A DNA stretch of 12,398 bases from Bacteriovoracaceae bacterium (GCA_947446835.1 CANFHS010000052.1:1-12398); one strand, 5' to 3'; shown: positions 1 to 7,003, counted from the stretch's first letter. Program-made: numbers and translations. Notes: a model not told the origin generated them from the letters alone.

Positions 1-237
1 GACGAGCTCGGACTTGGGTTGCGCGCTTTGCAGCCACTGGCGAATCTGCGCTGCCTCCGGGTTCTCCTGCGGCGGCAGCGGGGGCTTGGGCGAAGGCTCA
101 GGCGTCGGAACTGGCGACGGGGGGGCCACCTGCTTCTGCTGGACCGCGCCCCCCGGAACGGTCACAGGTGCCTTGCTGCAGGCGATGAGGGCACTTGCCA
201 AGGCGAAAATGGAAACAACACGGACTCGGGAATTCAT
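1..237 (-). CDS. Lipoprotein with proline-rich linker, 3' end cut by window edge
   Basis: The first 79 residues of a secreted lipoprotein are visible; the rest lies left of the window. The protein begins MNSRVRVVSIFALASALIAC. It has a short basic n-region, a hydrophobic core and an LIAC lipobox, so signal peptidase II should cleave before Cys20. Ser at +2 suggests outer-membrane sorting by the classical Lol rule. After the lipobox comes a proline-rich stretch (about residues 40-57, many PxP and PSP steps), typical of a flexible tether. A helical, Gln/Ala-rich segment starts near residue 60. The start is fixed by an AGGAG ribosome site at 243-247, about 5 nt upstream of ATG. The leader carries a hairpin and direct repeats, listed separately. 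No family can be named from this fragment. Confidence 0.8.
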   Translation of the reverse strand, partial: MNSRVRVVSIFALASALIACSKAPVTVPGGAVQQKQVAPPSPVPTPEPSPKPPLPPQENPEAAQIRQWLQSAQPKSELV

Positions 238-247
238 GGAATCTCCT

Positions 248-285
248 GATGGATTCCGGAGGGACTCTCCTCCGGATGGATTCCG
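248..285 (-). promoter_or_regulatory. Leader hairpin flanked by 11-bp direct repeats upstream of the lipoprotein gene
   Basis: An 8-bp perfect inverted repeat (TCCGGAGG at 255-262, CCTCCGGA at 269-276, 6-nt loop) lies directly upstream of the AGGAG ribosome site of the lipoprotein gene. An 11-bp direct repeat, gatggattccg, overlaps both sides of it at 248-258 and 275-285, a period of 27 nt. The hairpin itself contains a second GGAGG-like sequence on the minus strand. It could be a structured mRNA leader or a DNA operator. The repeats are seen in the sequence; any role is inference. Confidence 0.4.
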
Positions 286-333
286 CGCTTTAGAGCAAAA
301 CCGGGACCAGGAGACGCGCCGAGTCCGAAACCC

Positions 334-356
334 AAAAAACGGGCCTTTTTCAGCCG
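334..356 (-). terminator. Weak candidate terminator of the nudix-end operon
   Basis: On the minus strand, CGGC pairs imperfectly with GCCCG across a tgaaaaa loop (plus-strand arms 351-356 and 340-345). A run of six T follows (plus-strand A run 334-339). The position, about 70 nt past the Nudix stop and before the lipoprotein gene, suits a terminator. The stem is short and bulged, so the call is tentative. The rest of the 189-nt gap (238-426) shows no gene and no clear -35/-10 pair; TCTAAA near 290 on the minus strand is a poor -10 candidate. Confidence 0.3.
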
Positions 357-426
357 ATTTCCTGACCTGGCAAATTGATGCAGCGCCTTGCGCTGGAGGC
401 CGGACCCGACACCTGTGGGTCCTGAC

Positions 427-963
427 CTACAGAGAACTGGGGTCGACGGCCAGGCGCTCGATCTGCGCCCGCGCGACCTGCCCGTCGCGGTACCAAAGGG
501 TGCCGTGGAACGCTTCGCGCTTCAGGACGTGCGGCAGGAACTGCCGATCCCCCGGCCACACGTTCAGGGCCGGAACATCGGCCTCGGGAACCCAGTGCAG
601 GTCGCCTTCGGGGCCGCTCAGGGTTTTGCCGGCCCAGGAATCCGGAAGGTCCAGGACGAAGACAAAACAGAGCCAGTCCTCGCTCCGATGTGGCTTGAAG
701 TCCGGAAACAGTAGCCACCCCAGATTCCTGAGGTCAGACTCCCGCACCTCCAGCCCGCTCTCCTCAGCCAGCTCCCGCCGGGCCGCCTCCAGCGGCGACT
801 CGCCGGGCTCCAGCTTTCCGCCCAGCCCGTTCCACTTGCCGGCATGGAAATCCCCCGGCCGATCGGCCGCGTTCCGATGCACCATCAGGATGCGGCCAGC
901 ACTCCGGGCATAGACCAGGACGGCTGGAATCAGCTTCCTTGCGCCGGATTCAAAATCGTTCAT
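427..963 (-). CDS. Nudix hydrolase, MTH1/MutT-like
   Basis: This is a 178-residue cytoplasmic Nudix-fold pyrophosphohydrolase. The Nudix box GX5EX7REUXEEXGU is intact at residues 49-71, with G49, E55 and R63-E64-L65-A66-E67-E68-S69-G70-L71. E64, E67 and E68 are the expected Mg2+ ligands. The preceding WNGLGGKLEPGE resembles the MTH1 group (8-oxo-dGTP and related oxidised purine triphosphates) more than classic MutT. Substrate cannot be read from sequence, and a nucleotide-sugar or coenzyme substrate is possible. The ATG start has a GAGGG site about 5 nt upstream. It starts 17 nt after the acyl-CoA synthetase stop on the same strand and is probably the last gene of that operon. If the MTH1 reading is right, it would clean oxidised nucleotides from the pool. 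Confidence 0.9.
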   Translation of the reverse strand: MNDFESGARKLIPAVLVYARSAGRILMVHRNAADRPGDFHAGKWNGLGGKLEPGESPLEAARRELAEESGLEVRESDLRNLGWLLFPDFKPHRSEDWLCFVFVLDLPDSWAGKTLSGPEGDLHWVPEADVPALNVWPGDRQFLPHVLKREAFHGTLWYRDGQVARAQIERLAVDPSSL

Positions 964-980
964 CGTTCCCTCACGGCCTT

Positions 981-2786
981 TCAGTCGCCGCCGCCCGAGT
1001 ACAACGAGTCGATCAGGGACTTGAAATTCCGCTCGATCACGGCGCGCTTCATCTTCAGGGTGGGCGTCATTTCGCCGGCCTCGATCGAGAAGTCGCGCCC
1101 CAGCACCGCAAACCGCTTGATCTGCTCGAACCCGGCCAGCCCGCGATTCACGGAATCGATCACGGACCTGATGTCCTCCAGGATTCCCGCGTCGGTGATG
1201 GTTTCGCCCAGCTTGCTGCCCGCCCGGTGGCTGAAATCGGCCAGCTTTTCCTCCGACAGCGTGACGAGCGCACCCAGGTACTTGCGGCCGTCGCCCACGA
1301 TGCAGACCTGGCCGACCCGACCCGACTCCTTGATCCGCTCCTCGATGGGAAGGGGCGCCACCATCTTGCCTCCCGAGGTCTTGAGCACTTCCTTCTTGCG
1401 GCCCCGGATCTCCACCAGCCCCCGCTCGTTGACCACGCCCAGGTCACCGGTATGGCACCAGCCATCCACCAGGGTGGCGGCCGTCGCAGCCTCATCCTTG
1501 GAGTAGCCCACGAACACGTGCCGGCCGCGCGTCAGGATCTCCCCGTCTTCGGCCAGCTTGAAGTCGGTGCCGGGCAGCGGTCGACCCACGGTTCCCGCGC
1601 TTTCCACACCGGGTTCGGTCATGCAGACCACCCCGGTGGTTTCGGTCTGGCCGTAATCCTCGAGGATCTCGAGCCCGAGTGACCGGAACCAGCGGGCAAC
1701 CCCCGGGTTGAGCGCAGCCGCACCCGAGGCCAGAAGCTCGGCCTGCCCGAGTCCCAGGGCCTGCCGGATCTTCGAAAGCACGAGCTTGTCGGCCAGACGA
1801 AGCTGCACCAGGTCCGGCAACGAAGCGCGGCCGCCCGAGTACCTGGCGTGGGCCACACGCTCACCGACTTCCAGCGCCCATTCCGCCAGCTTCTTCTTGG
1901 CCCCACGACCCGAGCGCACCTTGTAGAGCACGCCTTCCATCATCTTTTCCCAGAGCCGCGGCACGCACAGCAACAGCGTGGGCTGGACCTCGGCCAGTTC
2001 GGACGACACGTTCTCGAAGCGGGTGCAGTAGCTGACCGTGTACCGCTGCGAGATGCCCACGCCGATGGACTGCAGCTTTTCGGCAATGTGGCAAAGCGGC
2101 AGGAACGAGAACAAGGTGCCCCGGCCCATCGGCAGCTTCCAGTAACGGGCCACGATGTCCGAGGTGTAGATCAGGTTGTCGTGCGACAGCAGGGCGCCCT
2201 TGGGATTTCCCGTCGTGCCCGAAGTGTAGATCAGGATGGCACCCGACCTGGCGTCGATGCGACCCAGCAGCCGCGCCATTTCGGTCGAATCGCGGCGTTC
2301 GGAAGCCAGGCGGCGGCCTTCGGCCAGCGCCGCTTCATAGGCGATGGCGCGAGGATGGATGGACGTGTCACCATCGAACACGATGACCCGCTGGATGCGA
2401 TCCGGCAGCGGCAGGCTTCCATCCTTGCCGGTGATGCGCTGGAAGTAGTCACGGTTCTGCACCGCAAGCACCCGGGCCTCGGAGTGATCCAGGATGTAGT
2501 GGATGTCCTTGGCCGTGGAGTTCGGGTAGAGACCCGCGGAACGCGCGCCGGTCAGGAGTGTGGCCAGATCGACATGGACCCACTCAGGACTGTTGTAGGC
2601 GAAGACAGCTCCGGCATGGCCCGGGCCGATGCCCTGGGATTCGAGGTAAAGCGCCAGATGGAAAACCCGGTCGCGGAACTCGCGCGCACTGATGGTTCTC
2701 CATTCTCCATTGACCTTGTACCTTTGAGCTGGCGCGGTCGGGGCAGTCTGGGCCCAATCCGCCAGCCGGTGCAGGATGCTCGGCAT
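981..2786 (-). CDS. Long-chain acyl-CoA synthetase (AMP-forming, FAA1/FadD15 type)
   Basis: This 601-residue enzyme activates fatty acids to acyl-AMP and then acyl-CoA. Adenylate-forming motifs appear in order: the P-loop YTSGTTGNPKG (about 187-197), the A5 motif YGQTETTG (378-385), the A7 GDLG (447-450), the RGRKKEVLKTSGGK hinge region (about 461-474) and the C-terminal TPTLKMKR (about 574-581), with the adenylation lysine near 578. TPTLKxKR together with the inserted segment around 290-345 is typical of the long-chain group (COG1022) rather than acetyl-CoA synthetase. I chose ATG at 2786 over the adjacent in-frame TTG at 2789 because the GAGGG site then sits 7 nt upstream. The gene follows the UbiB-like kinase after 79 nt and precedes the Nudix gene by 17 nt. 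It may serve fatty acid degradation or phospholipid acyl recycling; no other beta-oxidation gene is in view. Confidence 0.92.
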   Translation of the reverse strand: MPSILHRLADWAQTAPTAPAQRYKVNGEWRTISAREFRDRVFHLALYLESQGIGPGHAGAVFAYNSPEWVHVDLATLLTGARSAGLYPNSTAKDIHYILDHSEARVLAVQNRDYFQRITGKDGSLPLPDRIQRVIVFDGDTSIHPRAIAYEAALAEGRRLASERRDSTEMARLLGRIDARSGAILIYTSGTTGNPKGALLSHDNLIYTSDIVARYWKLPMGRGTLFSFLPLCHIAEKLQSIGVGISQRYTVSYCTRFENVSSELAEVQPTLLLCVPRLWEKMMEGVLYKVRSGRGAKKKLAEWALEVGERVAHARYSGGRASLPDLVQLRLADKLVLSKIRQALGLGQAELLASGAAALNPGVARWFRSLGLEILEDYGQTETTGVVCMTEPGVESAGTVGRPLPGTDFKLAEDGEILTRGRHVFVGYSKDEAATAATLVDGWCHTGDLGVVNERGLVEIRGRKKEVLKTSGGKMVAPLPIEERIKESGRVGQVCIVGDGRKYLGALVTLSEEKLADFSHRAGSKLGETITDAGILEDIRSVIDSVNRGLAGFEQIKRFAVLGRDFSIEAGEMTPTLKMKRAVIERNFKSLIDSLYSGGGD

Positions 2787-2865
2787 CAAGATACCCTCTT
2801 CTTTGACTTGAGTTGAGGATGCGATCGACCCCGACCAAAGTCAACCGACCGATGGCCCGCTGCAT

Positions 2866-4191
2866 TCACAGGTAGCGGGCGATCAGGGACCGACCCGAAG
2901 CCTGGACGCGCAACACCTTGAGGAACGTGTAGACCCCGCCCATCTTGCGATCCAGGAACACGAGCTCCTGGGGCGGCGGCCTCAGCTTGAATCGCATGGC
3001 CAGCTCGCTGCCTTTCCGCAACGATCGCAACGGAAGGTCGCTTGAGCCGAAGTCGTAGACCGCGTCCTCCAGGAACGGCTCCGTGACCAGCTCGCAAAGC
3101 TCGACAAACACCTTTTCGAGCTCAGGGCCATCGTCCTCGCGGAGGTAGCCCATTTCGCGGGCTCCCTGCACCACTCCCCCGGGGTCGCGATGAAAAGCGC
3201 CGCGGACCATCTTCCGGTACCCCGTGAGGAACGCGGGCGGAACTTCGCGAACCGCGCCGAAATCGAAAAGCACCACCTGGTCGGGCTGTCCATCCTTCCC
3301 CAGGCGGACGCGATAATTGCCCAGGTGAGGGTCGGTCTGCACCGCCTGGAACTCGAAGAGCTCGCGCAGGTAGAGATCCAGGATGGAAAGCCCGATGGCG
3401 TTTCGACGTTCCGCCGAAAGCGCGGCCACCTCGGGACTATCCACGGCCAGACCTTCTTCCAGCGACAGCGCCAGCACCTTGCGGGTGCTGAACTGGGGAT
3501 GCACCCGGGGCACAATGTAACGGGAGTCTCCGGCCAGACGATCCATCCATCGCCGGGTTTCTTCCAGCTCGAGCCCGTAGTCCACCTCGCGCCTCAGCAT
3601 GGCGCGCACCTCGTTGAAGATGGCGTCCAGGTGCGGGCCGCCAGGAACCAGGCGCGACATGGAGAGGATCCTTCGCAGCGCCTGGATGTCGGAGTCGATG
3701 GCCCGATCCACGCCCGGGTACTGGATCTTGAGCACGATCACTTCGCCCGAGGCCCGCACCCGGGCCCGGTGCACCTGGCCCAGCGAAGCGGAGGCCATGG
3801 GCTCGTGCTCCACCTCGAGTTCCTCGTAACGGGCCCCCAGGCGCTGGCGCAGCGATTTCTCGACGGCCTTCCACTCCAGGGGCGGCGACTGGCTCTGCAG
3901 GCTCTTGAGCACTGAATTGACCTCGGGCGGAAGCACGTGCTCGCCCATCACGGTCAGCATCTGGCCCGCCTTCATGAGGCTGCCCTTCAGGTTGCCCAGC
4001 TCCTTGGCCAGGATCCCTGCCTGGGCCATGAGGAGGCCCCGGAATCGCTGCTCGCGCTCTTCTTCACCTGACAGGACCGCGCCCAGCGCATGCCCTGCCG
4101 CCTTGGCGCCGGCCGAAACCCCGAGCTTGGCCAGGGCCAACCCGCGCGACAGGACCCCTGATTTGATCGAGCTGAGTTTCTTGCCGGCCAA
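2866..4191 (-). CDS. ABC1/AarF/UbiB (COQ8/ADCK-like) atypical kinase
   Basis: This 441-residue protein belongs to the UbiB/COQ8 kinase-like family, whose members support ubiquinone biosynthesis or quinone and lipid handling at membranes. Hallmarks are present: the KxGQ motif KAGQ (about 74-77), the alanine-rich loop ASASLGQVH that replaces the glycine-rich loop (about 133-141), Lys near 155 in VLKIQYPG, the catalytic QTDPHLGNY (about 285-293) and the metal-binding DFG (310-312). QTDP and FDFGA are closer to ADCK/COQ8 proteins than to E. coli UbiB. No C-terminal membrane helices like those of E. coli UbiB are evident. I chose TTG at 4191: AAGGAG lies 6 nt upstream, and the frame upstream of it reads into the transglycosylase gene, giving an unfolded-looking, proline-rich extension. 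Downstream of the transglycosylase by 17 nt. The role in quinone synthesis is inferred from family only. Confidence 0.88.
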   Translation of the reverse strand: MAGKKLSSIKSGVLSRGLALAKLGVSAGAKAAGHALGAVLSGEEEREQRFRGLLMAQAGILAKELGNLKGSLMKAGQMLTVMGEHVLPPEVNSVLKSLQSQSPPLEWKAVEKSLRQRLGARYEELEVEHEPMASASLGQVHRARVRASGEVIVLKIQYPGVDRAIDSDIQALRRILSMSRLVPGGPHLDAIFNEVRAMLRREVDYGLELEETRRWMDRLAGDSRYIVPRVHPQFSTRKVLALSLEEGLAVDSPEVAALSAERRNAIGLSILDLYLRELFEFQAVQTDPHLGNYRVRLGKDGQPDQVVLFDFGAVREVPPAFLTGYRKMVRGAFHRDPGGVVQGAREMGYLREDDGPELEKVFVELCELVTEPFLEDAVYDFGSSDLPLRSLRKGSELAMRFKLRPPPQELVFLDRKMGGVYTFLKVLRVQASGRSLIARYL

Positions 4192-4197
4192 ATTGGA

Positions 4198-4203
4198 CTC
4201 CTT
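4198..4203 (-). promoter_or_regulatory. Ribosome binding site fixing a TTG start
   Basis: On the minus strand AAGGAG is followed by six bases and then TTG (4189-4191). No ATG or GTG with a comparable site lies nearby in this frame. It sits just after the TAG stop of the transglycosylase gene (4209-4211), so the two genes are tightly coupled. Confidence 0.7.
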
Positions 4204-4208
4204 GCGCC

Positions 4209-5921
4209 CTAGGGCGCTCTCTCCACCTGGAGCGACGGAAAACGTGCCGACTGGGCCGAAGCCAGGCGGATGGGCTTCTTGCGGCTCGAGACCGGCTGCT
4301 CCTGCCCGTAGAGCAGCGAGTACCAGAAGTAGTTGCGGCCAATCAATGCCACGTAGTTGCGGGTTTCCTGGAAGGGAATGAAATCCAGGAACAGCAGCCT
4401 GTTCTGCACCGGATACCGCTTGCGCCAATCATCCACCTTTTCGGGGCCGGCATTGTAGGCCGCCAGCGCCAGCTCGGCGTCTCCCGAGAAGCGATCCAGG
4501 AGCGCACGGAAGTAGCGGGCCCCCACCTGCACGTTGGTTCCCGCGTCCAGCAGGCGGCGGCGTGCCACCCGCCCGTAGCGGCGGGCCGTCTGCGGCATGA
4601 GCTGCATCAAGCCGAGTGCGCCCGCAGGCGAACGGGCCTGCGCGTTGAAACCGCTCTCCTGGCGGATGAGCGCGGTCACCAACAGCGGGTCAACGTGGGA
4701 GCTGGCCTTGGTCCGGATCAGGTTGAAACCCTGGAGCGGGTAGAAGATTTCGAGCGTGGAGCGGGCCACCGCGTCTCCGTCGTCCCGGAAAACCGACGAA
4801 AGCGTGCGGAAAAGACCGAAGTTCTGGTGAGCGCGGAAGTAAAGCACCGCCACGTAGAGGCGGACCGCACTTTCGGCCTCCTCGAATTTTTCCTGGTGGA
4901 CGTCCAGCAGCTCGGCCGACACGTCCAGGGCGCCCTGCTTCTGGAGCAGCTCGGCCGCCGCCAGAATGCCATTGAGGGCCGGTCGAGCCGTCGAGCGGAG
5001 TCGCACCGGGGGCTCCCAGCCCGTCAGCAGCGGAATGCCCAGCCGCTCCTTGCGGTCCAGAAGCGCGATGCCGTGGAAGCTGAGCGGAAACTCGCGACGC
5101 AGCCGGTTCTTCTGGGCCGCAAAGCCCAGCTTGTCGCCCCTTTCGCGGGCGCAGTGGGCTCGCCAGAAGAGGGAGCGCAGGGTGAATTCGCCCTCCCGTG
5201 CACGAGTCAAGGTCCCGAGCAGCGGGTCGGCGCCCGGACAATCCCCTTCCCAGATCCGCAGCAGCGCCAGGCGGAACCGGGCCTTGGCCACGGCCGCTTC
5301 TTCTTCGGGGCCAGCGCAGGCGGCCGCCCGGCCGTAGAGCTTCTGGGCGTCCTTCCTCAAGGCCTCGGCCGGAAAGAACTCCTCGGCCTTCTGCCCGAGC
5401 GCGGTGGCCAGGGCCACCGGGGGGCAGTCGAGCGCACCGGTCACCCGGTCCACCACCTTCTTCAGTGAATCCCAGCGATCAATGCCCCGAAGTGCCCGAT
5501 GAAGCTGGCTCTCGGTGGCCCGGCGCAACTTGTCCCAGTCCGCCGTCCTGAGTGCCACCTCCAGCTCGGCGTTGGCTCCGGCTGTGACCCGGGCCCCCAA
5601 GGTGCCGCCCGCGGCGCGGGCTCCGCGCGAATCGAGGATCAGGTCACAGAAGATGTTTTCGACAGGGGCCGCCAGGCACTGGGCTACGGCCACCGCCTTG
5701 ACCTCAGCCGCGACCCGGTCCCGCCGCAGGTGAAGGTATTCCCGGACCTGCTCCTGGAGCCGGGACATGGGATAAGGACCCCGAAGGTCATCCGGACTTC
5801 CCAGCCCCGTGCGCCCCGAACGAAGGACCGCCGAGAGCGGCTCACCCAGTTCCTGAGGAACCTGAAGCGCGCCGAACGAAGTACTGGATACCAGCAAAAG
5901 CCCCCACACCCATGACCGCAT
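4209..5921 (-). CDS. Exported Slt-type lytic transglycosylase
   Basis: This 570-residue periplasmic enzyme cleaves the MurNAc-GlcNAc bond in peptidoglycan to leave 1,6-anhydroMurNAc. The N-terminus MRSWVWGLLLVSSTSFG is a signal peptide, with probable cleavage after Gly17. The middle (about 50-400) is helical and repeat-like, as in the Slt70 U-shaped domain. The C-terminal SLT domain spans about 406-532, with IRQESGFN carrying catalytic Glu422, then GLMQLMP and AAYNAG. The length is a little below E. coli Slt70. Six cysteines (about 82, 92, 165, 202, 228, 257) all fall in the helical domain, so disulfides are likely. I chose ATG at 5921 over an upstream in-frame ATG at 6005 because it starts the signal peptide and has a GGGGGAG site about 8 nt upstream. 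It is the first gene of a probable four-gene operon. Confidence 0.92.
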   Translation of the reverse strand: MRSWVWGLLLVSSTSFGALQVPQELGEPLSAVLRSGRTGLGSPDDLRGPYPMSRLQEQVREYLHLRRDRVAAEVKAVAVAQCLAAPVENIFCDLILDSRGARAAGGTLGARVTAGANAELEVALRTADWDKLRRATESQLHRALRGIDRWDSLKKVVDRVTGALDCPPVALATALGQKAEEFFPAEALRKDAQKLYGRAAACAGPEEEAAVAKARFRLALLRIWEGDCPGADPLLGTLTRAREGEFTLRSLFWRAHCARERGDKLGFAAQKNRLRREFPLSFHGIALLDRKERLGIPLLTGWEPPVRLRSTARPALNGILAAAELLQKQGALDVSAELLDVHQEKFEEAESAVRLYVAVLYFRAHQNFGLFRTLSSVFRDDGDAVARSTLEIFYPLQGFNLIRTKASSHVDPLLVTALIRQESGFNAQARSPAGALGLMQLMPQTARRYGRVARRRLLDAGTNVQVGARYFRALLDRFSGDAELALAAYNAGPEKVDDWRKRYPVQNRLLFLDFIPFQETRNYVALIGRNYFWYSLLYGQEQPVSSRKKPIRLASAQSARFPSLQVERAP

Positions 5922-6022
5922 CGATTGCGCTCCCCCGAAGTCCGGACCCTGCAGCCGGAAAAGAGTAGCTTCTTGATGCGGCGCTTTGCAATCATTTCGG
6001 GCCATGTTAAACGCCGGGGACT

Positions 6023-6166
6023 ATGGCAAAACGTTTGAGCACGAAACACAGAGCCCGTCAGCGCGATAAAGCCACTGCCTACAAGAACGGCACGGCTCCG
6101 GCAGCCCACAAGGTCGCCGTGGAACGCAGCACCAAGATGAAAAAGAAGATGTTCAACCGCGCCTGA
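6023..6166 (+). CDS. Small, strongly basic protein of unknown function (47 aa)
   Basis: The protein starts MAKRLSTKHRARQRDK and ends STKMKKKMFNRA. It has 15 Lys/Arg and two His against one Asp and one Glu in 47 residues, so it should bind nucleic acid or the ribosome. There is no signal peptide or membrane segment. It resembles small ribosomal proteins in composition, but I do not recognise a family; it is not an obvious bL36, bL34 or Thx. The ATG is preceded by GGGGA with only about 2 nt spacing, a poor site. No clear promoter is seen, though ATG and TTAAAC near 6004-6011 could serve. It is divergent from the transglycosylase gene (101-nt gap) and is followed by a strong terminator, which supports it being a real transcription unit. 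The existence call rests on context and composition. Confidence 0.6.
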   Translation: MAKRLSTKHRARQRDKATAYKNGTAPAAHKVAVERSTKMKKKMFNRA

Positions 6167-6168
6167 GC

Positions 6169-6205
6169 CCCCTTTGGGGAGCCGGCTGGCGATCAAAAAA
6201 TCGCC
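6169..6205 (+). other. Two small hairpins after the 47-aa gene
   Basis: CCCC-TTT-GGGG (6169-6179) and GGCGAT-caaaaa-ATCGCC (6188-6205) lie between the stop codon and the main terminator. Neither is followed by a T run on the plus strand, so they are not convincing terminators on their own. They could protect the 3' end of the mRNA. The stretch 6167-6377 otherwise holds only the terminator and short repeats. Confidence 0.3.
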
Positions 6206-6254
6206 GCTCTCGCGGTCTGGATCAGGACCAGAACCAGTCCGATCCAGATGACAA

Positions 6255-6314
6255 ATTTAGGAAGAAAAGACCGAGTGGGGTCCATAAAACCCCTTCGGTC
6301 TCTTTTTCCTAAAA
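6255..6314. terminator. Strong bidirectional Rho-independent terminator
   Basis: Arms 6255-6274 and 6295-6314 form a 20-nt inverted repeat with 17 matching positions. The core is AGACCGA/TCGGTCT, extended inward by GGGG/CCCC around a tccataaaa loop. On the plus strand CTTTTTCCT follows the core; on the minus strand TCTTTTCTTCCT follows it. It therefore suits ends from both sides: the 47-aa gene on the plus strand and the bolA-grxD transcript on the minus strand, which converge here. Confidence 0.85.
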
Positions 6315-6345
6315 CTTGAGTAATTCTGACGGAATAGAGGAGCTG

Positions 6346-6381
6346 CCCTTCAGCAACTCCCCTTCAGCCCCTACCCTTCAG
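6346..6381. repeat. Three 8-bp direct repeats with a 14-nt period
   Basis: The sequence cccttcag occurs at 6346-6353, 6360-6367 and 6374-6381, exactly 14 nt apart. On the minus strand each copy reads CTGAAGGG, and the first one met by the ribosome supplies the grxD TGA stop (6378-6380). It looks like a small duplication of the gene's 3' end or a short tandem array. Confidence 0.6.
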
Positions 6382-6698
6382 CTCTTGGAGCCGAGCATCT
6401 CCTGAAGGTCGCCGCGCTCGTACATTTCAGTCACGATGTCGCAGCCGCCGATGAATTTGCCGTTCACGAAGATCTGGGGAACGGTGGGCCACTGGGTGAA
6501 CTCCTCGAGGGCTTCCCACATCGGGTCGTCCGAAAGGACATCGAAATAACCCATCTTCTGCACCCCTGCGGCGCGCAGCACCTGGCAGGCGCGGTTCGAA
6601 AACCCGCACTGGGGAAAATCCGGGGTGCCTTTCATGAAGATCACCACGGAAGCGGAATTCACCTTTTCTTCAATCTTGGAGCGAAGGGGATGGGACAT
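6378..6698 (-). CDS. grxD: Monothiol glutaredoxin, Grx4/GrxD family
   Basis: This 106-residue cytoplasmic CGFS glutaredoxin binds and transfers a [2Fe-2S] cluster, usually as a homodimer or as a heterodimer with BolA, using glutathione as co-ligand. The active site CGFS is at 31-34 (preceded by PDFPQ), with the glutathione-binding Lys in MKG at about 23, the cis-proline motif WPTVPQIF at 70-77 and GGCD at 84-87. The length matches single-domain bacterial Grx4. I chose ATG at 6698 because AGGAG lies 6 nt upstream, overlapping the TAA stop of the bolA-family gene; an earlier in-frame ATG at 6737 would overlap that gene and add an extension the family lacks. The bolA-family stop is 10 nt upstream, so the two are almost certainly co-transcribed. 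Confidence 0.96.
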   Translation of the reverse strand: MSHPLRSKIEEKVNSASVVIFMKGTPDFPQCGFSNRACQVLRAAGVQKMGYFDVLSDDPMWEALEEFTQWPTVPQIFVNGKFIGGCDIVTEMYERGDLQEMLGSKS

Positions 6699-6708
6699 CT
6701 GGATCTCC

Positions 6709-6981
6709 TTAGAGCCGGGGGCGCCCGGCTTTTTCATACTGGGCAGGGGTATAGGTCTTGAGCGTCAGGGCGTGAACTTCGCCTGAGTCGATCTCGCGCT
6801 GAAATAGACCCATCACCAGGCGGTGCTGCTCGATCATCAGCTTTCCTTCGAAAGCCTGGGAAACGACCAACGCCTGGTAGTGGTCCAGGGTTCCGGTCAA
6901 GTCCCTGACCTCGGCCTGGGTGGCCGGAGCAAGGGTTTCAAGGCGGGCACGAAGCTGATCTGGGGTCATGTGGCGCGTCAT
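6709..6981 (-). CDS. BolA family protein (BolA/IbaG-like)
   Basis: This 90-residue protein of the BolA family partners CGFS glutaredoxins in [2Fe-2S] cluster trafficking; some BolA proteins also act as transcription regulators. The conserved features are the loop DHYQALVVS (about 33-41), which carries a candidate His cluster ligand, EQHRLV with a conserved His near 53, and VHALTLKTYTP with the invariant His near 70. The short length and the TYTPAQY ending resemble the IbaG/YrbA branch. The start is uncertain. ATG at 6981 was chosen, but none of the options (GTG 7005, ATG 6981, ATG 6969) has a good ribosome site. A TATGCT box just upstream of the 6981 ATG could be a -10 element, which would imply a very short leader and the 6969 start. 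It is divergent from lon. Confidence 0.93.
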   Translation of the reverse strand: MTRHMTPDQLRARLETLAPATQAEVRDLTGTLDHYQALVVSQAFEGKLMIEQHRLVMGLFQREIDSGEVHALTLKTYTPAQYEKAGRPRL

Positions 6982-6992
6982 AGCATAATTCA

Positions 6993-7003
6993 GGCAGTCT
7001 GCC
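6993..7003. promoter_or_regulatory. Short palindrome in the bolA-lon divergent promoter region
   Basis: GGCAG-T-CTGCC is a perfect 5-bp-arm palindrome in the 62-nt space between the bolA-family start and the lon start. It adjoins a CATAAT/TATGCT A+T-rich patch at 6982-6990, the best -10 candidate in the gap. Its placement suits an operator acting on one or both genes. The arms are short enough to be chance. Confidence 0.3.

Noticed and set aside
14..913. A 299-codon plus-strand open frame across the lipoprotein and Nudix genes
   Set aside because: It is rich in Ser, Arg, Pro and Cys, spans an intergenic gap with a terminator candidate, and is antisense to two well-supported genes.
1848..2816. 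A 322-codon plus-strand frame antisense to the acyl-CoA synthetase
   Set aside because: It has no recognisable motif and fully overlaps a gene with every expected adenylation motif.
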